A stretch of DNA of 64,000 bases from Selaginella moellendorffii (lineage: Eukaryota; Streptophyta; Lycopodiopsida; Selaginellales; Selaginellaceae), in assembly GCF_000143415.4 (NCBI RefSeq), contig NW_003314261.1, positions 5,720,866-5,784,865 on the forward strand. The letters are read 5' to 3'. The notes under the pieces are model-generated. The model had not been told where the DNA came from and made no database searches. It worked only from the letters and a program-made list of their open reading frames with translations. The position numbers and the translations under genes were made by a program. Positions 20,680 to 31,802 of this stretch are shown here, piece by piece (the stretch's first letter is position 1; the number at the start of each line of letters is the position of its first letter).

Positions 20680-22225
20680 TCACCTCCCAGACGAGTAAAT
20701 GCAACTATTATAGCCTGCAAGATCACGCAAGTTATAGCGATGGATGGATCGATCGAAAGAAAGCATAGATTTTTCCAATACACTTACTTGGATCGGTGCT
20801 GGTGAGCGTGGCACAGCCATTGAAATCGCAAGTCCCATTCCCTTGGACGTTCCTCTGGAAGTAGCTATTGAACGCATAGGAAGCGTGCGATGCCACCGAG
20901 TCGGGCGAGTAGCAAGCCCCTCCCTGCTGGATCGCGGAGCAATCGGCATTGCCGATTCCACACGCCCAATTCAGCGCGGACTCGAGATCCTTGTCGCTGG
21001 CTCCACTCCTGGCGACACACCACATCTTGGCGATCGATCCATTCCCAGTGGAGGAATCGCGAAGCATGGTCACGCCCGAGACGTCGAGCTTGTAGACGGG
21101 CGTCTGGTTGGCGTGGAAGAGCCCCCACAATCGGCCGCCATCGCCACCGCTCTTGCGATCCTCGCTGTAGAGCTCGTGGATGTACGTGTCCACCTCCAAC
21201 CCGGGGCGCATCGGCGACGCGCGGTTGGTGAGGACGTGCTCCACCAGATTGGTGTTGAAGATCTCGGCCTTCTCGATCGTGGCGTCGGGCGACTCGCCCT
21301 TCCACGGCCACCCCGCGGCGCCGATCACCAGCGGCACGTCCGTGTGGTTCATCGCCGCCATGGCGCTCAAGGCCGCGTCCACGATCGCGTCGAAGAGATT
21401 GGTGTAGTTGAGCTGCGTGGTGGCGTCGGTCGCGCCGCGGTTGGGCTGGAAGAGCGCGTACTCGATCGGCGTGATGCTGGCGCTCTGCTCGTAGATGGCG
21501 AGGGGATCCAGGTCGAGCAGGAAGTAGGAGTCGGTGGCGGCGAGGAAGTCGAGCATGGGCGCGAGCACCGCGTCCGCGAAGGAGAGGTTGAAGAAGGCGC
21601 GCGAGGGCGGGAAGGCGCCCATGAGGATGGTGCTCGAGTGGGCGCTGGTGATCTTGATGGAGCGATCCAGGCGGCCGGCGTGGACGAGCGCGCGGTGGAG
21701 GGAGCGCATGGCGGGGACGAGCAGCGGCGCGGCGATGGGGTAGCCGGTGAGCACGGCGTCGCCCACGACAATGCCGGTGATGTTGGTGTTGGGGAGGAAG
21801 GCGAGGACGTTGTTCTTGAGCCAGGCGGCGGCGGCGGCGGGCGAGGCGGCGACGCTGTGGATGGCGTTGTTTGGCAGCGCCACCAGGACCCGGATGCCCG
21901 AGCCCGCGAAGGCGGTGAGAGTGTCGGAGCTGGCGTCGTAGAGGCGGACGTGATCCACGCCCATGCTCGTGAGGAGGTCGCAGACGTGCTCCGGGCGGGG
22001 GAGATTGGAGACCGCGGTGCCGAAGCTCACACCCACGAACGCACCTAAACTCCATCCATCCATCCGCGGATCGATCGATCGAGGACGAGGAAAACGAATA
22101 TGAATCAATCGCGCGGTGATCGTAAAGGGTTGCTTACCTGAGGCGGAGTGGAGGAAGAGGGTGACAGCCAAGACGATCGACGCCATCGCCGGGAGCTTCT
22201 TCTTCTTGGCGGAGCGCGCCTCCAT
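20680..22225 (-). CDS. GH17 beta-1,3-glucanase-like protein with X8/CBM43 domain; catalytic Glu residues absent
   Basis: Exons on the minus strand: 22225-22138, 22044-20788, 20714-20680; 459 residues. An N-terminal signal peptide (LPAMASIVLAVTLFLHSASG) is followed by the GH17 barrel start GVSFGTAVSNLP and by VRLYDASSDTL. The acid/base motif, normally VGNEV, reads VVGDAVLTG (about 21750-21776). The nucleophile motif, normally ETGWPS, reads IGAAGWPWKG (about 21298-21330). Both catalytic Glu are therefore Ala. The C-terminal X8 domain has six Cys (MWCVARSGAS...WACG...CDFNGCATL..TDPSYNSC) and is known to bind callose-type glucan. There is no GPI-anchor tail. It is likely a secreted wall-glucan-binding pseudoenzyme rather than a hydrolase. 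Confidence 0.88.
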
Positions 22226-23433
22226 TGCTCGAAGGGATGGATGAATGCCCTCTTTTGGAGAAAAGACCAAAAGCCCAAAGCCTGTCCTGGCGCTGGCAAT
22301 AACTCCACGAGACTCTCTCTCTCTCTCCATCCCTCGCTCGCTCGCGCACAGTGACAGAAGAATCTGTTAGGCTTCTTAGTTCATGGCGAGAAATGGATTA
22401 TAGCTGGATTGCTCCATGGATTCACCACCTATTTGTTCACCTTGATCGTGGAAAATCGACCGTTGTCACTCGCAATCCTGGAAAGAGACTCCCAGACACG
22501 AGATGATCAAAGAGCTCTCTCTTTCTTTTCCTTCCTTGCACACACACACACACACACAACCCACACAGGTACAATACATACAAAGCGCTCTTTTTCCATT
22601 TTATTCTTTCTTTACTGGCTTTGCTGTTACGTACGATGGAGAATAATCCTGCAATAATGCCTCGCAATACCACATCATTACCATTACTGGATCGCAAATC
22701 CACGAACCTCGAAAACAATAGCACACCACCGTCGTTTGATCGATCGAAATCAATATCATACGTTTGTAATGGTCTCAACGAATTGTATTATTTCATTATT
22801 ACATCAAAAACCATATTTTATCAATCTTATAAGCTATTTATTATTATTAATATTCAATATTATTGGTATTATCCGTCACCTCACTGGATTGTGGCACGGA
22901 AGTTTGACTGCAACGTCCGTCTTGTTGCGCTGCGCTGCGCTGCCTGTCCCTGGCTCGACTGGCTGGGTAAAACTTGCCAGGTTTTTGATGTGAAATGTTC
23001 TGTGGTACTCGATTACCAACCCAAGTTGCCCTCCGGGACCAATATTTTCATGAATGAATGAGATGTCTGCCATCTTTTCTCTCTCCTATTTCTCCTCGGG
23101 AACTTTTGGCAAATGTATGGCTCTTGGAATTTCTTGATCAAAAAGATTTCTTTGTTTGTTGTTGTTGGCTTATACAATCTCTTTTCTAGAAAGTATACAA
23201 TTCTGTCACCCTGAGTGGCTGGCTTTTGGTTTCGTGCACTAGAGAGAATAAGAACCGGGGAATCTCTCAAACTCAAAGACGCACTAACTGACTTGGAATA
23301 CGATGGATGATTAACTCCTCCATGGCGGGTCTCACACTTCTGCCTCAAGCCAAGCATTTGTTATCGCCCCAGCCATTTGTTCTTAGCAAATGCCACTGCC
23401 AGTACAGGCATTGCAAAAACCAATTTACAAAGT
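22226..23433. repeat. GH17 upstream region with microsatellites
   Basis: Contains a CT run (about 22313-22329) and a CA run (about 22539-22558), then AT-rich sequence with no supported gene. The GH17 promoter should lie in the first few hundred bases. Confidence 0.5.
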
Positions 23434-23505
23434 GGGGCATTGCGAGAATCGAACTCGCGGCCTCTCGCACCCAAAGCGAGAATCATACCACTAGACCAAA
23501 TGCCC
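23434..23505 (-). tRNA. tRNA-Pro (UGG), copy 1
   Basis: The minus strand folds as a 72-nt tRNA. The acceptor stem is GGGCATT with AATGCCC, the anticodon stem CTCGC/GCGAG carries loop TTTGGGT (anticodon TGG), and the T arm is GCGAG-TTCGATT-CTCGC. There is no intron. It is identical to the copy at 25212-25283. Confidence 0.95.
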
Positions 23506-23567
23506 ATTTACACAATAGTTAATCGTTCTATGTCAATCTTTTTGGTGGTGGCGCGGGGTCTGGCAAA

Positions 23568-23905
23568 TGCGAGCCGAGACTCCAAATAGTATCTCCTTCG
23601 CGGCCGTGCTAAGAGCTTGCACCGGTCTCCAGGACTTGAGGCATGGCGATGGAGGTGGGGGTGGCTGGGGACGAAGAAGTATCTGACGTGCAGCTCTCCA
23701 AGCGGAGCTCTCAGGATCTTTGGCGTGATGGAATCGCGGCTGCCTCGTTCGTGGAAGTTCTGCATTGAGAGCCACGGGAGACGTCGTGGTGTTTAGGTTG
23801 ATGATGCTCAATTAAAGGATGGAGTAGGATTCTGTGAAACACGGGCTCATGTGTGTGCTGTAGAATTGGATGAGGAAACGTTTTAAACAGCTTGGTAAGA
23901 TCCCA
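23568..23905 (+). pseudogene. Truncated PPR pseudogene, copy of 14621-15952 tail
   Basis: Near-identical stretches match about 15513-15960 in the same order. Examples are GCAAATGCGAGCCGAGA, TCCTTCGCGGCCGTGCT and GTGGTGTTTAG.TTGATGATGCT, and it ends at CTTGGTAAGATCC just as the parent does. Several deletions (about 110 bases in total) and an early stop near 23816 disrupt the frame. It is followed by CVNH-like copy 2, as the parent is followed by copy 1. Confidence 0.9.
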
Positions 23906-24508
23906 AGAGATGGTGAGAAAGGAAAAATATCTTGAGAAAGGACAATCCAACGTCCATTTGGCATCCATCAGTCTCATGCTTCCAGCTGGGCACCGCAAGA
24001 CTATCATAGCAGCATATAGATAGATAGAGAGATAGATATTCTCTGCTTATGTAGCAATTAAAGATGATTTGAAGATGCTTGCTGGCGGAAGAGCTCAAAA
24101 TGATGGTAAACCATTCTTCACGTGGCTTAACTTCAGCTTGGTATTTTTTTGAGATTGATTTTCTCTCAACATGTATACAAAAGAGATTCTTGATATTTCA
24201 CAAGATTTTAGCTTGAGTAAGTAGCTTGAGAAAGATTGCACTCAAGTTTTTGCTAAAAATCAAATTGTAATGTAAGTATACAAAGAACTAACAATAAAGG
24301 ATTTTGTAATTAATTTGTATTAACTAATCACACATAATAAGACAAAACCTAATTTAATTTAAAAATTAAAATTTTTTATTTTAAAGTACTTTTATATCTT
24401 TATATTAGCTAAATCCTATGCTCTGTACTTAGAAAAGCACTTCCATACAAGCACTTCCATAAAGAATTAGATTATTTATCATTTATCTATAAAATATTTT
24501 GCTAAGTA

Positions 24509-24940
24509 ATGTTCAAGAAACTAAATATTTTTCTTTTCCTCATAATATACTCTTTATTGGTGAGTAAATAAATTTTTTTTTTCTAACCCATTTTGTATGT
24601 TCTCTAATCGACTTTTCTATCATATCCTTAGTGGACTAAAATATTTGCTATTGGGGATGAATGTAATGGGCAATTTCTTGAATCTTGTAGTCTTTCCACA
24701 TGTATTAATGGATATTTAACAGCTTCATGTTTAACATATGATCCATTAATAAGTGTTCAAACACATATTCAAATAAAAGATTGTGTCAAAGAGGTAACAA
24801 GTTGCTCTGTTTTTGGTATTGGTCAATTTCTATGCGTAGATGCTGGAAATAATGAGATAACTCAATTAGTAGATTGTGGAATTATAAATATTAATGGTGA
24901 GCTTTATTGTGCACCACATGAACAAGAACCATTTAATTGA
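24509..24940 (+). CDS. Secreted Cys-rich protein, cyanovirin-N-homology-like (copy 2)
   Basis: Exons 24509-24559 and 24632-24940 with a 72-nt intron; 119 residues. Exon 1 is again exactly 51 nt and encodes a different but equally hydrophobic signal peptide (MFKKLNIFLFLIIYSLL). Exon 2 starts WTKIFAIGDECNGQF, against WINIFGYGDECNGQF in copy 1. All nine cysteines are conserved, as are YLTASC, EVTSCS, CVDAG.NEITQ and N.NG.L.C. The two copies differ at many positions, yet the second keeps an open frame, both splice sites and the signal peptide, which suggests selection on protein function. Same family call and caveat as copy 1. Confidence 0.6.
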
Positions 24941-25047
24941 TAAAATTTATTAAGATTTTCTATATTCTTAATATTGAACATAAAATAAAATTTTGTAAAA
25001 TAACAAATTAAATGTGTTATATTATTACTAATCTTATGTTATATGTT

Positions 25048-25140
25048 TTCAAATAAAAGATTATGTAACAAATTGCTCTGAAGAGATTACTCAATTAATA
25101 GATTGTGAATTTATAAATTCATTAAGCTCAACCGTTTAAT
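25048..25140 (+). pseudogene. Third, heavily deleted CVNH-like relic
   Basis: TTCAAATAAAAGATT and AACAAATTGCTCTG, then GAGATTACTCAATTAATAGATTGTG.ATTTATAAAT, align in order with copy 2 (about 24768-24890). A large piece between them is missing, and it ends with an A.CCGTTTAAT that matches the copy 2 stop region. Non-coding relic. Confidence 0.65.
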
Positions 25141-25211
25141 GTTACTATAAAGAAAATAACCATTTTTATTGTGAATTGTTTTTTAGTTGTTTATAAGAGG
25201 GTGAATTTCTG

Positions 25212-25283
25212 GGGGCATTGCGAGAATCGAACTCGCGGCCTCTCGCACCCAAAGCGAGAATCATACCACTAGACCAAATGCCC
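25212..25283 (-). tRNA. tRNA-Pro (UGG), copy 2
   Basis: Sequence identical over all 72 nt to the tRNA at 23434-23505 and in the same orientation, with anticodon TGG in loop TTTGGGT. The flanks differ beyond a few bases, so the shared unit is essentially the gene itself. Confidence 0.95.
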
Positions 25284-25326
25284 ATTTAGACATCATTAAT
25301 CTGTTTTAAATGCTTAGTTTTCTATT

Positions 25327-27120
25327 TCAGCCAGTGGAAGGGCACAAGTTTGAGAGCAGCATTATGTATGGCATTCCATCACCCGAGTCGAGCTCCACAA
25401 TCTTCTCGACTGCTCGCACACCTTGCTTGCAATCCACATGAAGCTTGCAAGCCGCGAGAATAGCTCTCAGCGCAAGCTCGTCCGGCTCGAAAGGCATGCT
25501 CATGACGAGCTCCTCCGCCTCCGCCAGCCTCCCTGCCCGCGCTAGCACGTCCACCATGCAAGCGTAGTGCCCGGCTTCGGGCCTTACGCCGTGATCCACC
25601 TCCATGGACACGAACTCCCGCCAGCCTTCGTCAGGGGCGCCCGTGTGGCCGCACAGCGCGAGCGTTGTCATGAAAGTGATCGAGTCGGGAGCGATCCCTT
25701 CCAGATTCATGGCGAGGAATGCGTCCACCGCCTCTTGGAAGCCGCCGCGCTGGGAGTGAGCGCTGAGGATCGCGTTCCAGGCGTGAGTGTCGGCTGGATG
25801 ATCCTGTATCAAGCTCGAGTCCCCGAGCCTTCCAAATGTGTTGGTGAGCGCTGTTCTGACTGCCGGATCGCCCAAGTGATCGTTCTCCCGGAGCAGCGAG
25901 TGGATGGTCTTGGCTCTTGAAAGGGACGAGCAGCCAGAGCACACCTCAAGAGCGGCAACGAGGGTCACCTTGTTTGGACGGACACCGTCGAGATCCATAG
26001 CCTGGACCATGCCGAAGGCTTCCTCGTGTAGATCGCACTCGAGCAGTGCCGATATCATCGCGTTCCAAGCAGCAGCGTCTCTCTGGTCCCGCGGTGCTCG
26101 ATCGAACAGCAGCTTGGCATCTTCGATCCGGCCATTTCTCGCCAGAGCTGCCGTCATGATCGTCCAGGTGACGATAGACCACTCTGGCAGCTTCTCAAAG
26201 AAATCCAGCGTCTCGGAAATGTCCCCTTTCCCGGCATATGCAGAGAGCATCGCAGTCCAGTGGCTTGAATCCTTCTCGTGAATCGAATCGAAGATTCTTT
26301 TCGGAAAAGTATGGCCTTCCATGTTCCCGGATGACACGATCATCGCATTTTGGGAAATCAAGCTCCACCTAGGCATCTTTCTCATCAGCTCCTCTGCCAA
26401 TTCAAAATCCCCAGACCTGGCATTTGAAGATATCATTGAATTCCACGACGCCTCGTCTCGTTGATCCATTCCATCAAACAGCTTCTTTGCCTCGCCAAGA
26501 AGGGAGTGATCCGAGAGCCCACTGATCATCGCATTCCATGAGACGACATTCTTCTCCGGCATCGATTCGAACAGCATCCTCGCCTGGTGGATCTCCCCGT
26601 TCTGGGCAAGCGCAGCAAGCATCGCAGTGGATGAGATCACATCAAACGCGGGTATGAGATCGAAAACTTGCCTGGCGATCGCGACATGCCCGCCCTGCGC
26701 GAGCGCCGCGATGATCACAGTCCAGGAGACAATGTTCCTGTGCGCCATTCGATCAAAGAACGACCTCGCCTCCCGCAAATCCCCGGCCCTGGAGCACGCC
26801 TTGAGAACCGCCGTGGCCGAGACAACGCTCTGCTGTGGCATTCGATCGAACACGTCCCGGGCCTGGAGAAGGCAGTCATTGTCGCCATAGGCGGAGATCA
26901 AGCTGGAGCACAAGAATGCCGTTCTTCCCCAGGCCCTATCAAACGCCGCCCGCGCCGCCTCCACCCAGCCGCATCGGCCATAGAACTGGACGAGAATGGC
27001 CGCCAGGAACGCATCGCGGTCGCGGCCGGCGCTGGAGATGTCGGCGTGGACGCGCCGTCCGCCCGCCAAATCCCTCGCTGCGCTACATTGCTGCAAGCGA
27101 CGCGCGAAAAATTCCCTCAT
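25327..27120 (-). CDS. Pentatricopeptide repeat protein, 597 aa
   Basis: Intronless PPR protein starting at 27120 (MREFFARRLQQCSAARDL). Most repeats are short S-type units of about 31 residues in tandem (VFDRMPQQSVVSATAVLKAC, FFDRMAHRNIVSWTVIIAAL and so on). Typical PLS repeats follow (VRPNKVTLVAALEVCSGC) and an E-like end (HYACMVDVLARAGRLAEAEE, PDELALRAILAACKLH). There is no DYW domain. The predominance of S motifs in the first two thirds is a visible feature of this protein. Predicted organellar RNA binding; target unknown. Confidence 0.9.
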   Translation of the reverse strand: MREFFARRLQQCSAARDLAGGRRVHADISSAGRDRDAFLAAILVQFYGRCGWVEAARAAFDRAWGRTAFLCSSLISAYGDNDCLLQARDVFDRMPQQSVVSATAVLKACSRAGDLREARSFFDRMAHRNIVSWTVIIAALAQGGHVAIARQVFDLIPAFDVISSTAMLAALAQNGEIHQARMLFESMPEKNVVSWNAMISGLSDHSLLGEAKKLFDGMDQRDEASWNSMISSNARSGDFELAEELMRKMPRWSLISQNAMIVSSGNMEGHTFPKRIFDSIHEKDSSHWTAMLSAYAGKGDISETLDFFEKLPEWSIVTWTIMTAALARNGRIEDAKLLFDRAPRDQRDAAAWNAMISALLECDLHEEAFGMVQAMDLDGVRPNKVTLVAALEVCSGCSSLSRAKTIHSLLRENDHLGDPAVRTALTNTFGRLGDSSLIQDHPADTHAWNAILSAHSQRGGFQEAVDAFLAMNLEGIAPDSITFMTTLALCGHTGAPDEGWREFVSMEVDHGVRPEAGHYACMVDVLARAGRLAEAEELVMSMPFEPDELALRAILAACKLHVDCKQGVRAVEKIVELDSGDGMPYIMLLSNLCPSTG

Positions 27121-27315
27121 CCATGATTTTCAGTGAGACGTAAGCATATTTTTTGATCTTGGTCAATATTTAGGGTTTTGCGTTTATATATGGACGCTCA
27201 AGGGGTGAAAAATGGTCAACGGTCATAGTTTTGCATGGCGGCCACTTGGCGCGCTTCTTGATCGCCTAGGGTTTCAATCTATCCTCCGCGTTTGTTGGTC
27301 CGAGAAGATCGAGAG
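27121..27315. promoter_or_regulatory. Bidirectional promoter between PPR gene and COX5C
   Basis: 195 bases separate the two divergent start codons. A telo-box TTTAGGGTTTT (about 27170-27180) and a TATA-like TTTATATATGG (about 27183-27193) lie in the COX5C direction. Confidence 0.5.
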
Positions 27316-27711
27316 ATGGCATCGCCTCAGCCCAAGCCCCCCGCCAGGCCACAGCATGGTCCCGCCGCTGCTGTGCCGCCGCCAAAGAAGCCGGATGATT
27401 TCGCAGGGCGCCGAATCTCGCCCAAGATCGCCGCCGCCAGGGCCGCGGCCGAGGCTTTCCACAAGAAGCACTCGCCCAACGTACTTCGCGAGCTCACAAT
27501 CGGCCTGGCCTTAGGGTTCGCAGGTAACTGCCGTGGTGATGTTGTTCTCTCTGGATTCTTCTCTCCCAATCTGTGCAATGTAGGTGGTGCCCTCTGGAAG
27601 ATCTATCACCTCAACTGGAGGAGGCACTGCGAGGAGTTCTACGTTGGGCTGGACAAGGGGATCTACACCACGGTCGTTCGTCCCAAGACCAAACTCGCAG
27701 TAGAAGCTTGA
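27316..27711 (+). CDS. COX5C: Cytochrome c oxidase subunit 5C
   Basis: Small nuclear-encoded, plant-type subunit of mitochondrial complex IV. Exons 27316-27523 and 27584-27711; 111 residues. The conserved core is NVLRELTIGLALGFAGGALW, which forms the single membrane helix, then KIYHLNWRRHCEEFYVGLDK. The N-terminus (Pro/Ala-rich, residues 1-50) is longer than in the roughly 64-residue angiosperm proteins I recall. The intron is 60 nt and open in frame, so retention would insert 20 residues rather than truncate. Confidence 0.88.
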   Translation: MASPQPKPPARPQHGPAAAVPPPKKPDDFAGRRISPKIAAARAAAEAFHKKHSPNVLRELTIGLALGFAGNCRGDVVLSGFFSPNLCNVGGALWKIYHLNWRRHCEEFYVGLDKGIYTTVVRPKTKLAVEA

Positions 27712-28069
27712 TCCGATATATCGGAGGTTAGCTTTTGTTTCTCTTAAATTCCAGTCTATATCTATGAACGTTTCGGAAATCTTGGAGAGCTTTGAATTGT
27801 CTTTGTGGATCAAATTTAAGATTTGATCTTGTCATTCCAATCTCTTGACTTGTCTTTGATTCTATCGTTCAAATGCCTTGACTTTGTCTTTGATTTTGTC
27901 ATTTTAATCTCTTGACTTGTTCTGACTGGCATCTTTTTCAGATTTTTGAATGTTTTGTAACGCAAACGATGCCAGAGATATAGGAATTTAGAGCAGCTTT
28001 GAATTGCTTGATCATCGTCCAGCTTTACAAACTTCTTCGCGTACGTTATAAGCAATCCTCCAAATCTCT

Positions 28070-29594
<1,525 letters not shown>

Positions 29595-29761
29595 TCAGAG
29601 GATATTTCGATCGATCGAGCTCGTAGGTTGCGATCTTCGATCGAAATGTGGCCTACATTGGAGCGAATCGAGATACCTGGAGTGTCGAAGAACGCTTGGC
29701 GGCGAGGAAAGAACGGCTTGGCGCTTGGAAAAAGAGGGAAAGCCCTCGCAGCACCCACGCC

Positions 29762-29772
29762 AAATATATATC
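29762..29772 (-). promoter_or_regulatory. TATA box of the beta-tubulin gene
   Basis: On the minus strand GATATATATTT lies about 235 bases upstream of the start codon, room for a transcription start and the 5' UTR intron suggested by the acceptor next to the ATG. Position and sequence only; no initiation data. Confidence 0.5.
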
Positions 29773-29910
29773 AGGCCGGCTGGATTTAGCCGGATTGGAT
29801 TGAGGGATGGCGTCCGTCCATCGAATGTGATAGCGATGCTCACGTCCGGTGGAGAGGGAAAAAATATCCACTGGAATTTGAGGGCGGCGTGAGGTCCGGG
29901 CGGACGCTAG

Positions 29911-29945
29911 CCTGGCGGCAGGAATCGAACCTGAGATGTTTTGTC
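29911..29945 (-). repeat. tRNA T-arm/SINE B-box-like fragment
   Basis: The minus strand contains TCAGGTTCGATTCCTGCCGCC. This has a perfect RNA polymerase III B box (GGTTCGATTCC) inside a T-arm stem and looks like a tRNA 3' end. No matching 5' half or A box was found, so it is a tRNA fragment or SINE relic. Confidence 0.35.
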
Positions 29946-31802
29946 GTGTTTGCTCCCACCAAACTTCTCTTTTCCAATGGGAACGTGAGAGCAAACGCAG
30001 ACACACAGGATAGGTGAGGTTTCACATCGATGTTGACACACATGATATCTCTTCCTTCTTTAAGTTTTTTCTACTCGGATTTTCAGATCACGGGGAGCTC
30101 TCGGGGACGAATTCTAGTGCTTTTATTTTCTTTGATTCAACGCTTGGCTTGCTTGTGATTTCAATGTAGGAGGGACATTACGATCATCAAATTGCACTTG
30201 AACTTTTCAAAAGCTTGATCCCATTGTGGTTTAAAACTTCCTTGCATGTGAGAGGTTGGGAGGTTGGGATTATTTGGGAGAGAGAAATGGAATGGATGAC
30301 AGTGGAAACGAACCTGGAATTTGCTGTAATTGGCTCATCCTGTAAAAGGAATATGTATTGTTGCAGCAACTCTCAATACAAAAGAAACGAAAGATTACAA
30401 AAAGGACAATTTACTTGCAAATGAAAGATTCAAATCAAAACTATTTAAGCATGGCACTATCAAGTTGAAGATATGATTTTATATAATCTGGTGTTCTATA
30501 CAGTAAAATAATTGTATGATACAGAATTTTTTTTTTCTGAAAGATAGAAAAAACCACTTATTTTTTCTGAAATAATTTATTAAATTATTTTAACCAAACC
30601 TATCTCTGTTGAAGGACTTAGTAATTAATTTATAAATATATTATTATTTCCATACTGTTGATCGTTATATTATAAATCTAATTGTTCCATTTATTTATTA
30701 TATCAATTTTTATTAAAAAGTTAAAATTTATTTCTTTAAATACAACTATCTTCATTATTATAATATTATATATTTTAGTATATCTCAATCTTCATCACAA
30801 TCACACAAAGAAAAAACTTTAGTTTAAATTATTTTTCATTAATAGTGAAATAAATTGTAGGATTAAGCAATTGATAAAAGTTAAAAACATTGTTTTGTAA
30901 ATACTTAGTTAACATAAAAAAATAAGTTTGTAATATTTTTATATTTTTATTTATATTTTAATATCTCCCACTATATTCTCATTACCTTTTTTTCTGAAGT
31001 ATTAATCATTATTTATATTACAACCTTAAAATGCATTAATTTTTTAATTAAAATAAAACATTAAAATTTGTAAAAATGTTTTAAATACTTTAAATTATAA
31101 AAAAGTATTTTTAATGAATGTAAACACTATGTTTGTTTCCTATGTTATAGCTGAAGCTGTCGAGCACTACGCAATTTAGGTAAGTTGTTATCTAAAAAAT
31201 TATAAATAAGTGTTTAATTTTGTTAACTTCAACAAAATATATTTCATCTACTATAAACATATATTAAATATAAGTTTCAACTTAATTATTGTAAATTTTA
31301 TTTTAATTAACTTAAAGGTGGGGATTTGAGTATGACATATTAAGTCTTAAGTATTATTAAAATTTATTATGAGATATTTTATTTTCTTGGGGGTTTATTT
31401 ATTTTTCACTATGATCGTAAAAATAAAGGGTTTGATATCTTTAAAAATTTTTAGTTATATTTTATTTTGGTTTAATTCACAATATCAAATAAAATGACAA
31501 TATGAAAATTGTTATAATAGAAATATTTTTACTAAAAAAAAGTAAAAACTCTCACCCACTTTTTTATTGAATTGATATAACTATTTTATTATTATTCTTA
31601 TTTTATATATTTATATATAATCAGGTAATAAAATATTTTGTTTTAACTTGTGCTAATTTTGCACATTAATAATTAAATAATTAAATTTTTATTAGTTAAA
31701 GTGTATTAATGTTTCACAATTTTTACTTTAAAATACATTAATGAAATGAAAATTCTATTCATTATAATAAAATCTCGAGGTTTAGGGTTTTAGGTCCCAA
31801 GA
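29946..31802. other. Intergenic, mostly extremely AT-rich
   Basis: From about 30420 to 31770 the sequence is largely A/T homopolymer-like runs with frequent TAA/TTA and no open frame of note. No LTR, tRNA or gene was seen. The final bases before 31803 carry a telo-box pair (GGTTTAGGGTTTTAGG, about 31779-31794) belonging to the next gene. Confidence 0.6.

Noticed and set aside
20744-22048. 434-codon plus-strand open frame
   Set aside because: Antisense shadow of the GC-rich GH17 exon. The translation is low complexity, and the minus strand has clear GH17/X8 motifs and splice sites.
27292-27711. Unspliced 139-codon COX5C frame
   Set aside because: The 60-nt GT-AG intron is open in frame, but removing it restores the conserved FAGGALW junction of the family.
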